A DNA stretch of 64,000 bases from Ipomoea triloba (taxonomy: Eukaryota > Streptophyta > Magnoliopsida > Solanales > Convolvulaceae), in contig NC_044925.1 of the NCBI RefSeq assembly GCF_003576645.1, forward strand, positions 21,740,241 to 21,804,240, written 5' to 3'. Shown here in pieces: positions 13,146 through 25,010 of this stretch. Made by a program: the position numbers and the translations under genes. The stretch's first letter is position 1, and the number at the start of each line of letters is the position of its first letter. The notes beneath the pieces are model-generated. The model saw only the letters and a program-made list of their open reading frames with translations, made no database searches and was not told where the DNA came from.

Positions 13146-13303
13146 ATATAATATTGTAATTGATTTTATTAGTTAACGCTAATATATATATGAATAATTG
13201 CAATTATATTAACATGCACATATATGAGAATGAGAACCGCTCTAAAAATCTTTTATATAAAGTTTCATACTATATCATTCGATTAAAAGTTCTAGACAAT
13301 TAT

Positions 13304-13446
13304 ATAATACTAGTTTTTGTCAAAGGTCTTGTGGTCAAGCGGCATAGCTGTGGCCCTAGAGGCCACAAGTTCAATCCCCAGTAGCCAGTAGTATACATTG
13401 TAATAGAGTCAATAAACTAGTATTCAAAAAATTATAATACTAGTTT
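13304..13446 (+). mobile_element. tRNA-derived SINE (family 1) with 13-bp target-site duplication
   Basis: The direct repeat 'ataatactagttt' flanks the insertion at 13304-13316 and 13434-13446. The body starts with 'gtcaaaggtcttgtgg', has an A-box-like 'tggtcaagcgg' and a B-box-like 'agttcaatcc', and ends with 'attgtaatagagtcaataaa' and an A-rich tail. Related copies are at 40522-40680 (minus), 32923-33085, 24001-24115 and a tail fragment at 31579-31625. Pol III box layout and length (about 115 bp) fit a tRNA-derived SINE, slightly shortened. Confidence 0.8.
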
Positions 13447-13581
13447 ATTAATAATTGTTAAAGTAATAATTTTAAATATGGTAAATAATTATGGTAACAC
13501 TTAATACATACTAACAGAAGTTTAACCGTGTAAGATAATTTTATTTGATAAAAATAATAGTACAATAATTTTACTGCAATA

Positions 13582-15114
13582 TCTACTATACTAATAAGAG
13601 CCAAAGAGAGTTAAGCCTAAAATGGGTACAAAAAATGGCGGTCAAATTATTTAATCAAATGTATGGTTCAGATGAATTATTTAATCGAATAGATGGTTAA
13701 GATAATTCAGATTAATATTATTAATAGAGATTGCCTAATTTACCATTACTTTAATGATTATCCGTTAAGTTTTCCGTTAAATATTTTCTTCTCCGTTAAT
13801 ATTCCGTTAACTTTTAACTTAACCATTAATTTCTATAAGAAAGGTCTTAGGTTTGAACCTCATCTCAATCAAATTTGACATAATTAAGTTTCTCACTCTA
13901 TTTTACTCTTATTAAATTAAATAAATTAGTAGCTACAACAAAAAATGATACATATGTATTTCTTTAATTTAGAATTATGTGTCTACAATACCTTTATTTG
14001 AAAAAATTATTCATTATCAAAAAATTAAATTAAATACAAGAAATAATTTCATTAGTTATATTGTCTTTATTTTCTTTCATGCAAAGATTCTTTACATTCA
14101 AATTTATCAATTGATATTAATTACATTGTCCATTATCTTATTTTTACAATATCTTGTAATTAAATATCAAAGTTATAGTACAAAATAATGTTATATATTT
14201 ATTTACCAAGTATTTTATTAATACTATGAAAAGAAAATTTAAAATAATTTGAAGCTAATTATATTAACTACTTGGGGATTGGTTGACAAAGAGAATACTC
14301 AAATAATAACCCAACAAATTGGAGCGGAATCACTCTATTTTACTCTTATTCAATTAAATAAATTAGTAGTTACACAAAAAAATGATACATATGTATTTCT
14401 TTAATAATACCATGAAAAAATAAAAAAGAATAGTTTGAAAATAATCATATTAACTACTTGGGGGATTTGTTGACAATGAAAGCACTCAAATAACCCATTA
14501 CCCAGCAAATTGAAGCGAGAAACTACCTTTTAATATCTTTAGAATACATAATATTTTAAAATTTCAAATTTTTATTAATTTATTTAATCTTTTTTCTTAA
14601 ACTAGGGATTTAATTTCTTTATCCACAATAACTCATTCAACAATAATGGTTAAATCAAATGAACCCCAAGCAGAACACCTAAAGGAAAGTCCATAGCTCC
14701 TATATCATAATCTCATCATGACGTTGTCATCTATGCTACCAACAATAGCCGAATTGCAAATAACACACTACCAACAAAAAGGAAGAGAACAAATAGTAAA
14801 GATGAAGACAATGACAATGTTACTCAAAAGAGAATTAAGAACACTTAGAAAAATTCAAATTAAAAGTAGTATTTATTTAGACTATCGATTTTTCAAGGTT
14901 GCAAACATTTATTTTAGTAATAATTATAATAAATTTTCTATATTATTTTGGATACATATACTTTGAGTTAGATATTTAAATAAAAATAATTATACATTCA
15001 ATTATCCATGTATAAACTTCTCCTATATAATCTTGCATTGATATACTTTCAAATATTTATTTAAATATAAACATTGGGCATTAACCCATTCGCGTAATGC
15101 GCGTATAAAACTAG
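13582..15114 (+). mobile_element. Non-autonomous Helitron, 1533 bp
   Basis: The 5' end is TC ('TCTACTATACTAATAAGAGC', a typical plant Helitron start). The 3' end is CTAG, preceded by a small hairpin with CGCG stems at 15091-15094 and 15100-15103, 7 nt before CTAG. The host dinucleotide A|T is split as expected: A at 13581, T at 15115. There are no inverted repeats or target-site duplication. Internally, about 13895-13965 and 14335-14405 are duplicates, as are 14261-14327 and 14451-14516. A short frame near the 3' end resembles the C-terminal tail of a Helitron RPA-like protein. No Rep/helicase remains, so the copy is non-autonomous. Confidence 0.75.
14711..14848 (+). pseudogene. Remnant of an RPA1-like OB-fold protein tail inside the Helitron
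   Basis: One frame gives 45 codons to a TAG at 14846-14848, ending in a basic/acidic tail with a KRKR motif, 'SKDEDNDNV' and 'KRIKNT'. Helitrons of plants often carry RPA70-like single-strand DNA-binding genes whose C-terminus looks like this. The upstream part is interrupted by stops, so at most a relic survives. The identification rests on context and composition, not on a conserved OB fold. Confidence 0.35.
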
Positions 15115-15119
15115 TACAA

Positions 15120-16245
15120 CTCAATAAGCATAGAAATGTAGACATACATCATGGGTAATAACATTGGTTTACTGTTATAATTATTTTATTTAGATTTTAG
15201 ATATTTATATTATTGTACGACGACGACGACGACGACAACAACAACAACAATAATAATAATGTAATCACTTTTATAAATTTGATATTTATATTTTAGAAAA
15301 TAATTAGCAAATCCTTACTAGTTAAAATCTAAATACAATCAAATTTATTTATTATATAACTCCAATATACGATGTCTACATATATTATTACCATTGAAAA
15401 ATATAAGAAAGTATATGGTTAATAATAATGGAAAAGATAACATAAGTCATAACGGTAGGGGTGCCCCTTTTGTCCCAAAAAAAATGATTTATACAACTCT
15501 AAAAATACAATGTACAAAAAGGTCAGCACTAAAAACGCAAAAATAAATCAGGAGTATAACTTGAATTGAGAATTATATTATGTTTTTAGATTTAATTTAG
15601 ATATTAATTGCTTAAAATTGTAATTACAAATTATAATTTTATTTAATTTAATGTATGGAGTGGAAAAGAAAGACATGGGCACTAGTAGAACTATAGATTA
15701 AGTATATGAAAAAATATTGACACTCGGTGATTTGACAGCACCAAAAAGGTTTGAAAGAACAAATAAATTAAACACTAATGTAATGAACTAATGAACTATT
15801 AATCTAGTGTCTCCTAGGGTTTAGGCTTTGAAATTCCTTGACTAAGCCATGATTAGTGGGAAAATGAAAATAAAATAAAATAAAGGTCCCATGTTGTACA
15901 ACTTTCACCAAGCTAATTTGCTAAAAGAATTGGAGAACAACTTGTGCTCTTGTAGTTATGTTTTTATATGCCAACTTTGGTTCAAAAGTCTGTCCAATCA
16001 TGTTAGGAAAATGATTGACCAAAGGGAAACAATTACACTACTTTACAATACCTAATCATGGTGATGAAGAAGAAACTATATATTCCAATAGTAAAAAAAA
16101 GAGACTTTGGCAGGTAAAGTGATGCTAGTCTCTTTCTATGTGTATATTTTTTTGAGTACTTCTATGTGTGTGTACATATATGAGTATCTATTGGTCCGGA
16201 CAAGTAAAAGTTTAGAAGGGGACGAGAGGGGAAGGTTGAATAGAC
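15120..16245. other. Intergenic with (CGA)n/(CAA)n/(TAA)n tract
   Basis: A short triplet-repeat run at about 15216-15260 passes from CGA to CAA to TAA. The rest is AT-rich non-coding DNA with no gene, RNA or delimitable transposon. Confidence 0.5.
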
Positions 16246-16250
16246 TTTTA

Positions 16251-16696
16251 AAAACTTTTGGGATAAAGGGTCAAATAGATCCTCAAACTATACCCCATTG
16301 TGCAATTAGGCCATTCAATTTCAAAAAGCTCCAATTAAGTCATCAAACTTGTTATTTTGGAGCAAATAAGCCATCTAACTTATTTGTGACATGTAATTGC
16401 AGGTCAACTACAATTCCGGCGAACCTCCAGCGAATTTCGGAGAACAAAAGCCAAACCATCAACCGTGCAGAAGGTGACCAACTGGTCGCCATCTCCAGTG
16501 ATGGAGATCGCGACCAAGTTGGTCGCCATCTCCATTGCCGGAGAAGGCGACCAGCCTTCTCCGACCGGACGCCGGTCGTCGATGATTTGGCTTTCGTTCG
16601 CCGAAATTTCGCCAAAATTGTTTTTGAAGTTGAAGGACTTAATTGCAGAATTGGGTATAATTTGAGGGTTTATTTGACGCTTATCCCAAAATTTTT
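16251..16696. mobile_element. MULE-like MITE with about 45-bp inverted termini and GC-rich interior
   Basis: The termini are inverted: left 'gggataaagggtcaaataga' followed by 'tcctcaaactatacccatt'-like sequence, right '...gggtataatttgagggttt' then 'atttgacgcttatccc'. The element runs 16260-16687 with a near-perfect 9-bp duplication ('aaaactttt' / 'aaaattttt'). The inside (about 16400-16620) is unusually GC-rich and contains an inverted pair around 'ggtcgccatctcca'. An open frame of about 200 codons crosses it but includes the inverted termini and has no domain, so I do not call a gene. Confidence 0.65.
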
Positions 16697-17261
16697 TCTA
16701 CTTTTGTAAAATTGGAAGTTTCCATATCAAAAGTTTTTGACTTGTCAAGTTTTGCTTGTAGCTTGATTTGATTTGAATAAGTGTTAGTGTGTTTAGTATG
16801 GATCCTTAGACAAGATAAATTAACATGAGGGCATTCAATCATGACTTTTGTAGACTTTTAGAATGATAAATTTTAAAAAACTTATAGTAATTTTCATAGA
16901 GTCATTCTGAACATTTGTAAACTTTGTAAAAGTCTATAAAAGTTTATATAAAAAAACATTCATTGGCTTTTATGAACTTTCTTATTTTAAAAAAATCTAC
17001 AAAAGTCATTAAAATTTTAAATTGAATAATTTTTTTTTGAGTACATTTTAAATTGAATACATTCTTACAAATTTTCAATGAATTTGATTCTTAGTAAGTA
17101 TTATTTATAATAAACACCTACAAACAAAACTATTTAATTTGAAAATTTATAACAATATTGAATACAAAAATTAATAGTAACAGAACTATTCAAATAAAAT
17201 ATTTAAAATTATACTTGCATAAAATAAAAAATTTTAAAATTTTAAAAAATAATAATAATAA

Positions 17262-17265
<4 letters not shown>

Positions 17266-17326
<61 letters not shown>
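17266..17326. repeat. (TA)n microsatellite
   Basis: About 30 TA units, preceded by (AAT)n. Confidence 0.95.
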
Positions 17327-17329
<3 letters not shown>

Positions 17330-17430
17330 GTTATACTGGATGTACTATACTACATCATCAAGCAAAAGAGTTATTCACAATAGTAATTTGGGGGTGCAAA
17401 TAGCAACAAGGGTGATATTGTTCGTAGTTG

Positions 17431-17861
17431 CACTACAAGAATAATCACAATTCGTAACAGAAAATTTCGTCACGAATTGAATGACATTTTGCGATGAAAT
17501 TTTACATTTTCGCGACGAAATTCATTCTGTAAGCTCCATGCTTGTCGTATTTCATTTCGCAATAGAAATAATCCGTCGCGCGAGGTGGTGATGGAAAGCA
17601 TTTCGTCGCAAAACCGCGGCAAAAATATCGGCCGTTGCCATTTCAATTGTCATTGTTGTGATGAAACTTAATTCCGTCACAAATTCATCACCAAATTGTG
17701 GGCGCCAAAGTTTCCCGAATTTTTTTTCTCACTCTGCGCCAAAAATCAATACGGAATTGAATTTTGTTACAAAATCGCGGCATAATACGTTCCGTCGCAA
17801 AAAGCTTCGCGGATCGACAATGGATTACCTTCCGTTGCGATTCATGATTTTTCTTGTAGCG
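17431..17861. mobile_element. CACTA-like (En/Spm) non-autonomous element
   Basis: The left end is 'CACTACAAGAATAATCACAA'. The right end, read on the minus strand, is 'CGCTACAAGAAAAATCATGA', a diverged partner, with one mismatch in the CACTA core. The interior is rich in TTCCGTCGCAA / TTTCGTCACGAA words in both orientations, as in sub-terminal regions of plant CACTA elements. The expected 3-bp target-site duplication is not evident. There is no transposase. Confidence 0.65.
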
Positions 17862-17999
17862 CCCAAATTGCTACTGCAAAGGTCTAGCTTGTTAAAATAA
17901 TTATAATACAGACATAAACATTAAAAGAGTTAAAATTAAAATATACAAGTATTTATATAAATATTATGAAATATATAATAAAATTTGACAATGATAGAT

Positions 18000-18300
18000 G
18001 AAAAGTTTGTTTTGTTCAAAATTTAGGGAGAAAATCCTTATAAGTAACTCTTCAACTCCTAATATTATATTTTAATATTACAATATCACATTTTTCCTCG
18101 TAAGTACGGAGTAATTGTTTATCCCCTAAATATTACTAGTACATTTTGATCTAAAAGTATTATATTTTCCCTCAAAAGTATATTACACTTTCACTTATAA
18201 GTGACAAATAATTTATTCTGGATTAGTATTATATTTTTCAGTATAAATATTACATTTCCATATTGACCTGGCTTGTCTCACGGATCAGTGGATTCACTCT
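18000..18300. mobile_element. Half of a 'kataAGTA.../GTCTCAC' DNA-transposon family
   Basis: Words such as 'tattacattttg', 'cataagtaac' and the end 'gcttgtctcacggatcagtg' recur in 61920-62350, whose right end has 'ggtctcatagacaatgatcc' and 'gtctcacatgagactcac'. 31283-31812 shares the GTCTCA-containing ends. This is a dispersed non-coding repeat family; exact termini are not resolved here. Confidence 0.4.
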
Positions 18301-18478
18301 AATTAATAATAACATGTTTATACATATATAAAATAAATATATGTATATTTAATAGACATATATTATTAGGGTCGGATGAGCATAATTATCGATAAACGAA
18401 CGAAATCATTAACGATAGTTGAATTGACCAAAATTTTAATTTTCTATTGGTTATCGCTTATTAGTTTAAAAAAAAATT

Positions 18479-18610
18479 GGTTATTCAGTGACGCTTACCA
18501 TGTGGTGTGATGACATCACGGTTACCATTTTAAATATGTGGTCATAAGTTCGAACTCCGGTGGTAAGAGTTTAGATTCTTTAGACTAAAAATAATTAAAA
18601 AAATATAAAA
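18479..18610 (+). mobile_element. tRNA-derived SINE (family 2)
   Basis: The body 'accatgtggtgtgatgacat', 'cacggttaccattttaaata', then a B box in 'agttcgaactccggtgg', then an A-rich tail. A diverged sister copy lies at 43326-43425 ('actatgtagtgtgataacac', 'ttctgttaacattttaaatg'). A target-site duplication could not be confirmed. Confidence 0.55.
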
Positions 18611-19653
18611 CATATACTAACTTGTAAAGAGTCATGAGTCCATATTATGGTCGTAAATGCATGTATAATTGAGCATACATGTGCGTATGTAATTTTGTGA
18701 TTGTATTCCAACGATTTGATTAATATAACTTAAGATATAACTATCAACCAATCATGTTAATATTAAATGCATTCTTGCAATCTTAATCAAACAAATAATG
18801 TAGACTTAGAATATAACTCTCAACTAAATATGCTAATATTACATCTTCACAATCTTAGTTAACCAAATACATAATGTAATCGTATATTCTCATAGTCTCA
18901 CATTAATTACTTTTAAAGAAGTAATCTTATCATCACCTAAGATAATCTCATATTTGTAAACCAAACACCCCCTTAATACCATATTTTCTTACTTTAATTA
19001 ATTACCTACTATGATCTGATCTGTCTACTATATTTCTTATCTACATATCTAAGATATAAGATACTTACCTATACTTATGATTAGATGTGATTCAAATTAT
19101 CCAAATAAAAATTCAATATTTGAATTAGATTTTGAATTTTGGGTGAATATATTGACTAATATATTTTTAGTTATGGTATATCTAAATACGATTAATTGAA
19201 ATATTTTTGTCCAAATTAAATATTTTAAAAATATTTTGAACTTCGAGTCTAAAATGTATCATTCTAAATTTGCAAAATGAAATTTTGATATCACGTACAC
19301 AACCTAATGTACTTGCCCATACCCTTCGATATTATTGCTACTCATCACTAGCATTAGATTTCAAATAATCTAATTTTTTTATTTGAAAAAATAATATGAA
19401 AAATAGATGCTAAAACAAAATGAGGGGAAAAAGAAGTGAATTAAGTACATCTTTAAAAGTAGAGATAAATAACAAATAGAGTAGCCTTGAAAAGGTCGCT
19501 AAGTAAGTGAAGTATGATTCTCATACTAAAATATTACATGTTTATTTTTACCAATGCCTTCTCTTTCGAACTTATCACATAAGATCTTTCTAGTGTGGTA
19601 TTACACATAAAGTGAAATTTACACACTACACATTGCATTCTCAAGTAATATTA

Positions 19654-19686
<33 letters not shown>

Positions 19687-19795
19687 GAGTAATAAGTGTA
19701 TATATAGTAGTCAGTAGATGTCTAAACACAACTAATTATGCTGAAAACCGTAGACGCCACGTCACAATTGCATTTTAAAAAATTGAGTCCATTGA

Positions 19796-20180
19796 TAATA
19801 TATTGGAAAAAGTGTCAAATAGGCCATTGAACTTGTCGCTTTTGTGCAATTGGGTCATTGAACTTAAAAAATGTGCAATTCAACCATCAAACAAGCAAAA
19901 TTTGTGCAATTGGACCATTTTTACAAAAAATTTTAATTCAATTTGAATTAAAAACATTTCAATATTGACTCCCAACTAGTATGGTAGAAGAAAATGTCAC
20001 TCTTAATACATATATGCTAGTAATATAATTGGATTTTACCAGAAAATTTTTGTAAAAATGGTCCAATTGCACAAATTTTGCTTGTTTGATGGTTGAATTG
20101 CACACTTTTTAAGTTCAATGGTCCAATTACACAAAAGCGATAAGTTCAATGGCCTATTTGACACTTTTTCCTAATATATT
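19796..20180. mobile_element. MULE-type foldback MITE with perfect 9-bp target-site duplication
   Basis: The direct repeat 'taatatatt' lies at 19796-19804 and 20172-20180. The element 19805-20171 begins 'ggaaaaagtgtcaaataggc' and ends with the exact inverse. The arms remain nearly perfect inverted copies for about 130 bp ('gtgcaattcaaccatcaaac' / 'gtttgatggttgaattgcac'). The unpaired centre is about 100 bp. It is non-coding and would form a long hairpin RNA if transcribed. Its termini (GTCAAATAGG) resemble those of 16260-16687. Confidence 0.9.
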
Positions 20181-20499
20181 TAACTTGGTTGGGTACAGTT
20201 GAATTGTTGATTTACCATGGAGATTAAAACACACATTCTTAATTACGCCTACAGAGATAAGAATACAAAGCATAGGTTGGTAGATAAAGAAAGGAATATT
20301 TTGTATGCATTTAAATTAATTGGCATAATTTTGCCTTTTCAGAACATATTGAAGGCACTAACACAGATTTTTTGGAGGTCCAAATGCAACTTTCAAACAT
20401 CACAATATTCATTGAATATCAAACAACTGTACGGACTTCAATTTTCATTTTTCTAAGTTGCACTTTGACTGGAATTTCCAATTAGGAGTTAGACCCCCC

Positions 20500-21555
20500 T
20501 AATTCTTTTATTTCTTAGACTTAGTCTGCTCAACATTCGAATCTTAACTAAATGGTTATCCGAGTGACTTAAATGTAACATCTAAATGAACACTCGAGGA
20601 GTGAGTCTCAGTACCGAATCATAGAGTAACCGAGTGGTTCACTCTCTCTCAGAAAAAGGACAATGAACCGAGAGCAACCCGAGGGGTTATCTCTCAACAG
20701 CTCAAGGAAATGAGTAATCCGAATGGTTATCTCTAGACCGAGACGAAGATTCGAAGAGCAAAGATGTACTTTCAAGACCGAGAGGCTATAACGACCGAAT
20801 GATGGAAGGGTCTAGGCCTCTCGTGTATTATAAAGACCGAGTGATAAGAAAGACCATTTGAGAAGTTAAGGGACGATTGGTAAAGTCAACCATCGTATCC
20901 GGGAGGACCTAAGGTTCGAGGTGTTAATTTAGTTAACATCTCTGTAGGACTCCTACAAACATTATCCGAGCACAAAAGCAAGCTCAAGCCCTGTCTGAGT
21001 GTAAAACGAAACCTTGAAAGGTGAGGAAATATGTTCGAAGGCACGGAAAGTCAAAGGAACACATTTTGAGGTCGATCCTTCATTAAATGCAAAGCTGGTG
21101 TCAGCCGCTTTTTGAGGATTCAACAACTATATAGTCTGACAACTCACCTACTCTCCGGATCACCCATCGATCTCTACCTGCTGGTCCAAAGGCTTTTTAA
21201 AAATATTCCCTCTAATTAAACTATTATCTCCTGCCTATAAATACCCTATTCATTCACTACAGAAGGTGCTGGTTACATTCAAAATTGTAGTGCAAGAAAG
21301 CTTGTAAAAAATTCTAAGTTCTAGCGACCAGTGTTCTAAAAGAAGAGAGACAAAAGCTTCAAAATTTACATCTAGTATTCAATGAGTCTTGTGCTGCTTC
21401 AAAGTGCTCCAATCCAGATTACTCAAGTCAAGATTTCAATTAGAGAAGAAGAAAATCAATTTCTTCAAGCTCCGTAAATTCTACTCGTAGGAGTAAAAAG
21501 AGGCAGAGTAAACTTGTGTTGAGTTGAAAACTCCGTATTAGCATTGTTTAATTAA
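20500..21555 (+). mobile_element. LTR-like block, probable solo LTR or LTR fragment
   Basis: About 1 kb of GC-richer DNA unlike its flanks. It contains recurring 'ccgagtggttatctctc'-type words, a TATA box TATAAATA at 21236-21243, and a downstream stretch that looks like a retroelement leader (CT/GA-rich, no ORF). No coding domain is present and no second copy lies in the window. I cannot fix the TG/CA termini or a target-site duplication, so the LTR call is an inference from promoter-like organisation. Confidence 0.4.
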
Positions 21556-21559
21556 CATT

Positions 21560-23215
21560 ATATTTACTTATTTAGACTATATAACTCTAATGAAAGTTTG
21601 AATAATAACTGTACTGTATTTATAATTTACAATATTTAGAAATTAGAATAATTATATTGTTATTAAAATATAATCATCATTATATTATATAAAAACAGAC
21701 GTAACATTTAATCTTGCATATTGTAAAATATCCGCACACACTCTGGCGCACATTGCAAAAGGGGAGACAAAGAAAAGAAAATTCTTGTTTAGAAAAAATT
21801 AATAATAATATTTTAATGAATTGATGAAACCCTATTCCTAGCTAGAGAAGGATCTAGCGAGACATCTGGCCAATAAGATACCAACATTAGTTTGAGAATC
21901 AACATATTAATTAATAACAACATTAGGGAATCAATGATAGCATGGAGATTATAGCTAATTTATATATATGATCATAATATTCAAGCACTACACAATTAAA
22001 TTCAGTCAAACTTCATCAAGTTTTTAATTTCTTTTTCTTTTACTTTGTTTTCTTTAATCGATCTATATATGGCCTTTGGAAAGAAAATTATAATATATTT
22101 TTATTACCTTTTAACTTAATTCCAATTATTATAAGTTATAATCGTACACACGAGAATATATGCCATAAGATGCATAGGGGTGTCAAATTGCAAGTCGATT
22201 TGATCTCTTGTTGTTGGATGTTTGATTAACATTGTAGAAACCCAACGTTTAATGCAATTGTTAAGCATGTGATTAATATACTACTTGTAAGATCGGAGGA
22301 CCGACTCTTGTATGCATGTAACGTATTAAAGAGTTTGGGATTAAGGTTTGACTTGTTTGGTAACATAATTAATTTATCAGTCAATTTTGACTTATTTGAC
22401 CAATATTAGCTAATATAAGTAATGTTTGATTAATTAACTTTTTATAACAATTTATTACTCCGAAACGCTAAAATTCAAAAAGTTACTCAATGCAATTTTT
22501 CAAAAAAGTCATTTTCTATGTAATCAACTATCAACTAATTTACCAAACATCATTTTACAGTCAACTAATGCTATTAACCAGTCAAACTTACTAACCCAAT
22601 CAGCTAACCGCTATCAACTATTTACCAAAAACTCCCTAAATCTTGGTTTAAATAATAGTTAAATTTGGCATAATATCAAATGATAGGTATTAGGTAACAA
22701 AACTAGCTTTAACAATAACCAAAATTTTAGGTTTTGAGATTTTGATACTTCTATCAAGTTTTATTTGTTTTTTAACAATCTTAATATTTAGAAACTAAAC
22801 TTGATCTATAGATCGGGAAATTTATGCAAAACATTCACAAGTTTAAAGCTTCTGTCCCCTTTTTAAATTTGTTCCAAGCAAATCACAGCATGCATGCATG
22901 GCTTAAAGTTTAAACTTTCACAATTTGAATAACTTGCTGTCGAACAAATAATTATAAATAAAATTGCTCATAAATTAATTTATTGGATGAAAATAGATCA
23001 TTACTTACATCTTCAGATCAAATACAAATAGGAAAAAAAAAAATTACATATACTATCCTATAGGCAATTAGGCATCGCCAAAATCATCATGGCGAACTAA
23101 ATAAAAAAAAAAAGACTTTTATTATCCTAATAATAATTATAGTTATAGTAATAATAATATTTCTAATAGTAAATAGTAAATAATAAATAATAATAATAAT
23201 GTATCATCATCGCCG
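21560..23215. other. Intergenic downstream of the CCT gene, no feature recognised
   Basis: AT-rich DNA with short simple repeats (for example (AAT)n at about 23150-23200). The 3' untranslated region of the minus-strand CCT gene must lie in the top of this stretch, but no poly(A) signal can be assigned with confidence. Confidence 0.5.
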
Positions 23216-23218
23216 CCG

Positions 23219-24676
23219 TCAATAGCTAAAATATTGATAATGCGTCGGCATAGCGGACGTCGCAGTCGACCCATAGCTGTTGAAAAATGGCCCTTTTCCT
23301 ACTAACCCTTCTTCTTCTTCATGCACTCCCTCAATCTACACCACATTATTAATTTAAAAAATTAAAATTTAAAATAATTTACATTATATTAATAATTTAA
23401 TCTAATAAGATTAATTCATATCATAAGTCATAAGATAAAAAATAAAATTAAAAAAAACAGTAACAAGTTGACTAGAATATAGACGTAAGATAGAGATTTT
23501 TAAAAAAATTTAAAATAAAGATTGAAAATTTGGAAGGAGAATATATTACCCAAAGATCATCTTCGTCTTCAAATCTATTAAAATTTGCAGTTTTGGGAAT
23601 ATCGCCGGCTTCATCGTTGCGCGCAAATCGACCACGTATGCGCGGCCGGTTGTCGGCTAACGTTTTCCGGCATGCATACTGCGTATATATAGTATTGTCA
23701 ACCGCATTTCAGCATTTCATCTCAAACTATAATTTTAGCGAAATAAAATGTGACGTACAATTGTTTTTACCTTAATTGTCTTGTTGAAATTCCTCTGGTT
23801 CCTCTTTGCCCTGTACCTATGAATCCTCTCTTTTCTTTCTTCGGCACTGTATCGTCCCACCTTGAAGTTGGCTTCCTCCATGAATGAGCTTTCCCTTGAC
23901 AATGGGCTTGAAGACAGAGTGTTCCTTGATTTCATCTTCTTCATTCAAAGCCAATCAATCTTTTTTCAGAAAAAATGGAGATACTATACAAAAGAGAAAA
24001 GGGCCCAGACCTTGCGGTCTAGTGGCACAGAGCCTCAATGGAGGCAGTATTAACTCTTTGTGATTGAGAAAGTAATTATGAACAGATAATACATTGTAAT
24101 AGAGTCAATAGTACTAATAATTACCTGCAAATCTCCGGTGCTGCAAACTCTTCTCATTTGGCCGGAAGAAAAGCTGCTGTTTTCAGGGGAGCTGAGGACT
24201 TGGGCATGGAGATTTGGCGATTCCAAGAGGGTATCTAATTGGGGCTGAAAACGGGAGAAATTACTAGGCCTGCCCTCAAAGGAGTTACTGCTAAAGCTCC
24301 TCTGCATCATTTTCATAGCATTTTCGCCATAGCTCTGAGGCAAAAAAGAGGGGTACAAAGATTGGGGCTGAGAATCCTCTGTCTTGACATCCATGGCGGC
24401 AGAGAAGTCTCCATAGAGAGGGGTAGTTTGGGAAAGTGAGAGGCTCTCGAGCTGGTGGCTTGGGGGAGAAGAGGAGAGAAGGGCAGTGGCAATTTGGTCC
24501 AAACTGGATGAATTATTGGACTCATCAGCAATGAAGTTTTCTTGGTGATCCAAGATTGTGGTTGAGTTCACATTGAACTCATCTGAGAATTCTTGGAAGA
24601 AATCTTGATCGTGGAGTGAAGAAGGGGAGAAAGGGTCAAAGAAATTGTTGTCAAATACAAAGAGATCAGAAGACAT
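23219..24676 (-). CDS. CCT-domain (CONSTANS/CO-like/TOC1 motif) nuclear protein, single-CCT family
   Basis: Minus-strand gene, four phase-0 exons: 24676-24125, 23938-23771 (acceptor could be 3 nt later), 23678-23550, 23335-23219; 966 nt, 321 aa. The start MSSDLFVFDNNFFDPFSP matches the usual N-terminus of plant single-CCT proteins, so the in-frame ATG 12 codons upstream is not preferred. The CCT domain spans about residues 213-265: 'GRYSAEERKERIHRYRAKR', then 'NFNKTIK' joined across intron 2 to 'YACRKTLADNRPRIRGRFAR'. There is no B-box zinc finger. The rest is Ser/Gln/Asn-rich, as in transcriptional activators. CCT proteins of this group (which includes the sugar-response activator ASML2) act in the nucleus, often by binding NF-Y subunits. 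Intron 1 is only 186 nt and consists largely of SINE sequence. Family assignment is firm; the specific role is unknown. Confidence 0.93.
24001..24115 (+). mobile_element. SINE-derived segment inside intron 1 of the CCT gene (antisense to it)
   Basis: Contains the family-1 head 'gaccttgcggtctagtggca' and the family-1 tail 'gataatacattgtaatagag' plus 'tcaatagtact'. The B-box half is missing. It occupies about 115 of the intron's 186 nt. Its tail abuts the exon 1 donor by about 10 nt. The orientation is opposite to the gene. Confidence 0.7.
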
Positions 24677-25010
24677 TGAAATCCTAAAGACCAAACTTGA
24701 AAACACAAACACAACTCTAAGAATTGATCAGTTGAAAGTTGAAATGAATGTTTTTCACTAAAGAGACAAAGCTTAGAGAACTCTGTCCATTGCAGAGGAA
24801 GAAGACAAGAAACTAATTTCTATTTCAATGTGTATGTGTGTATCTATATTCTTGTATATATGTATGTATCTCTTTCAGAAAAGGTGGACACACTGTTTGG
24901 TTATGGAGTGTGGACAAAGAGGCAAATTTTAAAATGAACTCCCTAACCACAAAGCTCAAACAAGCTGAACAAGGACAAAGGGCAGTCCAATACCACTATA
25001 TAAAGAGCAA
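24677..25010 (-). promoter_or_regulatory. 5' leader and putative core promoter of the CCT gene
   Basis: Upstream of the minus-strand ATG lies about 300 nt of CT/GA- and A-rich leader. Near 24997-25006 the minus strand reads 'ctctttatatagtgg', a TATA-box candidate that would place transcription start near 24970. This is a position-and-motif inference; another TA-rich stretch at about 24840-24865 is an alternative. Confidence 0.35.

Noticed and set aside
16107..16709. 200-codon plus-strand frame
   Set aside because: It runs across both inverted termini of a MITE, has no domain, and its GC-rich part is explained by the element interior.
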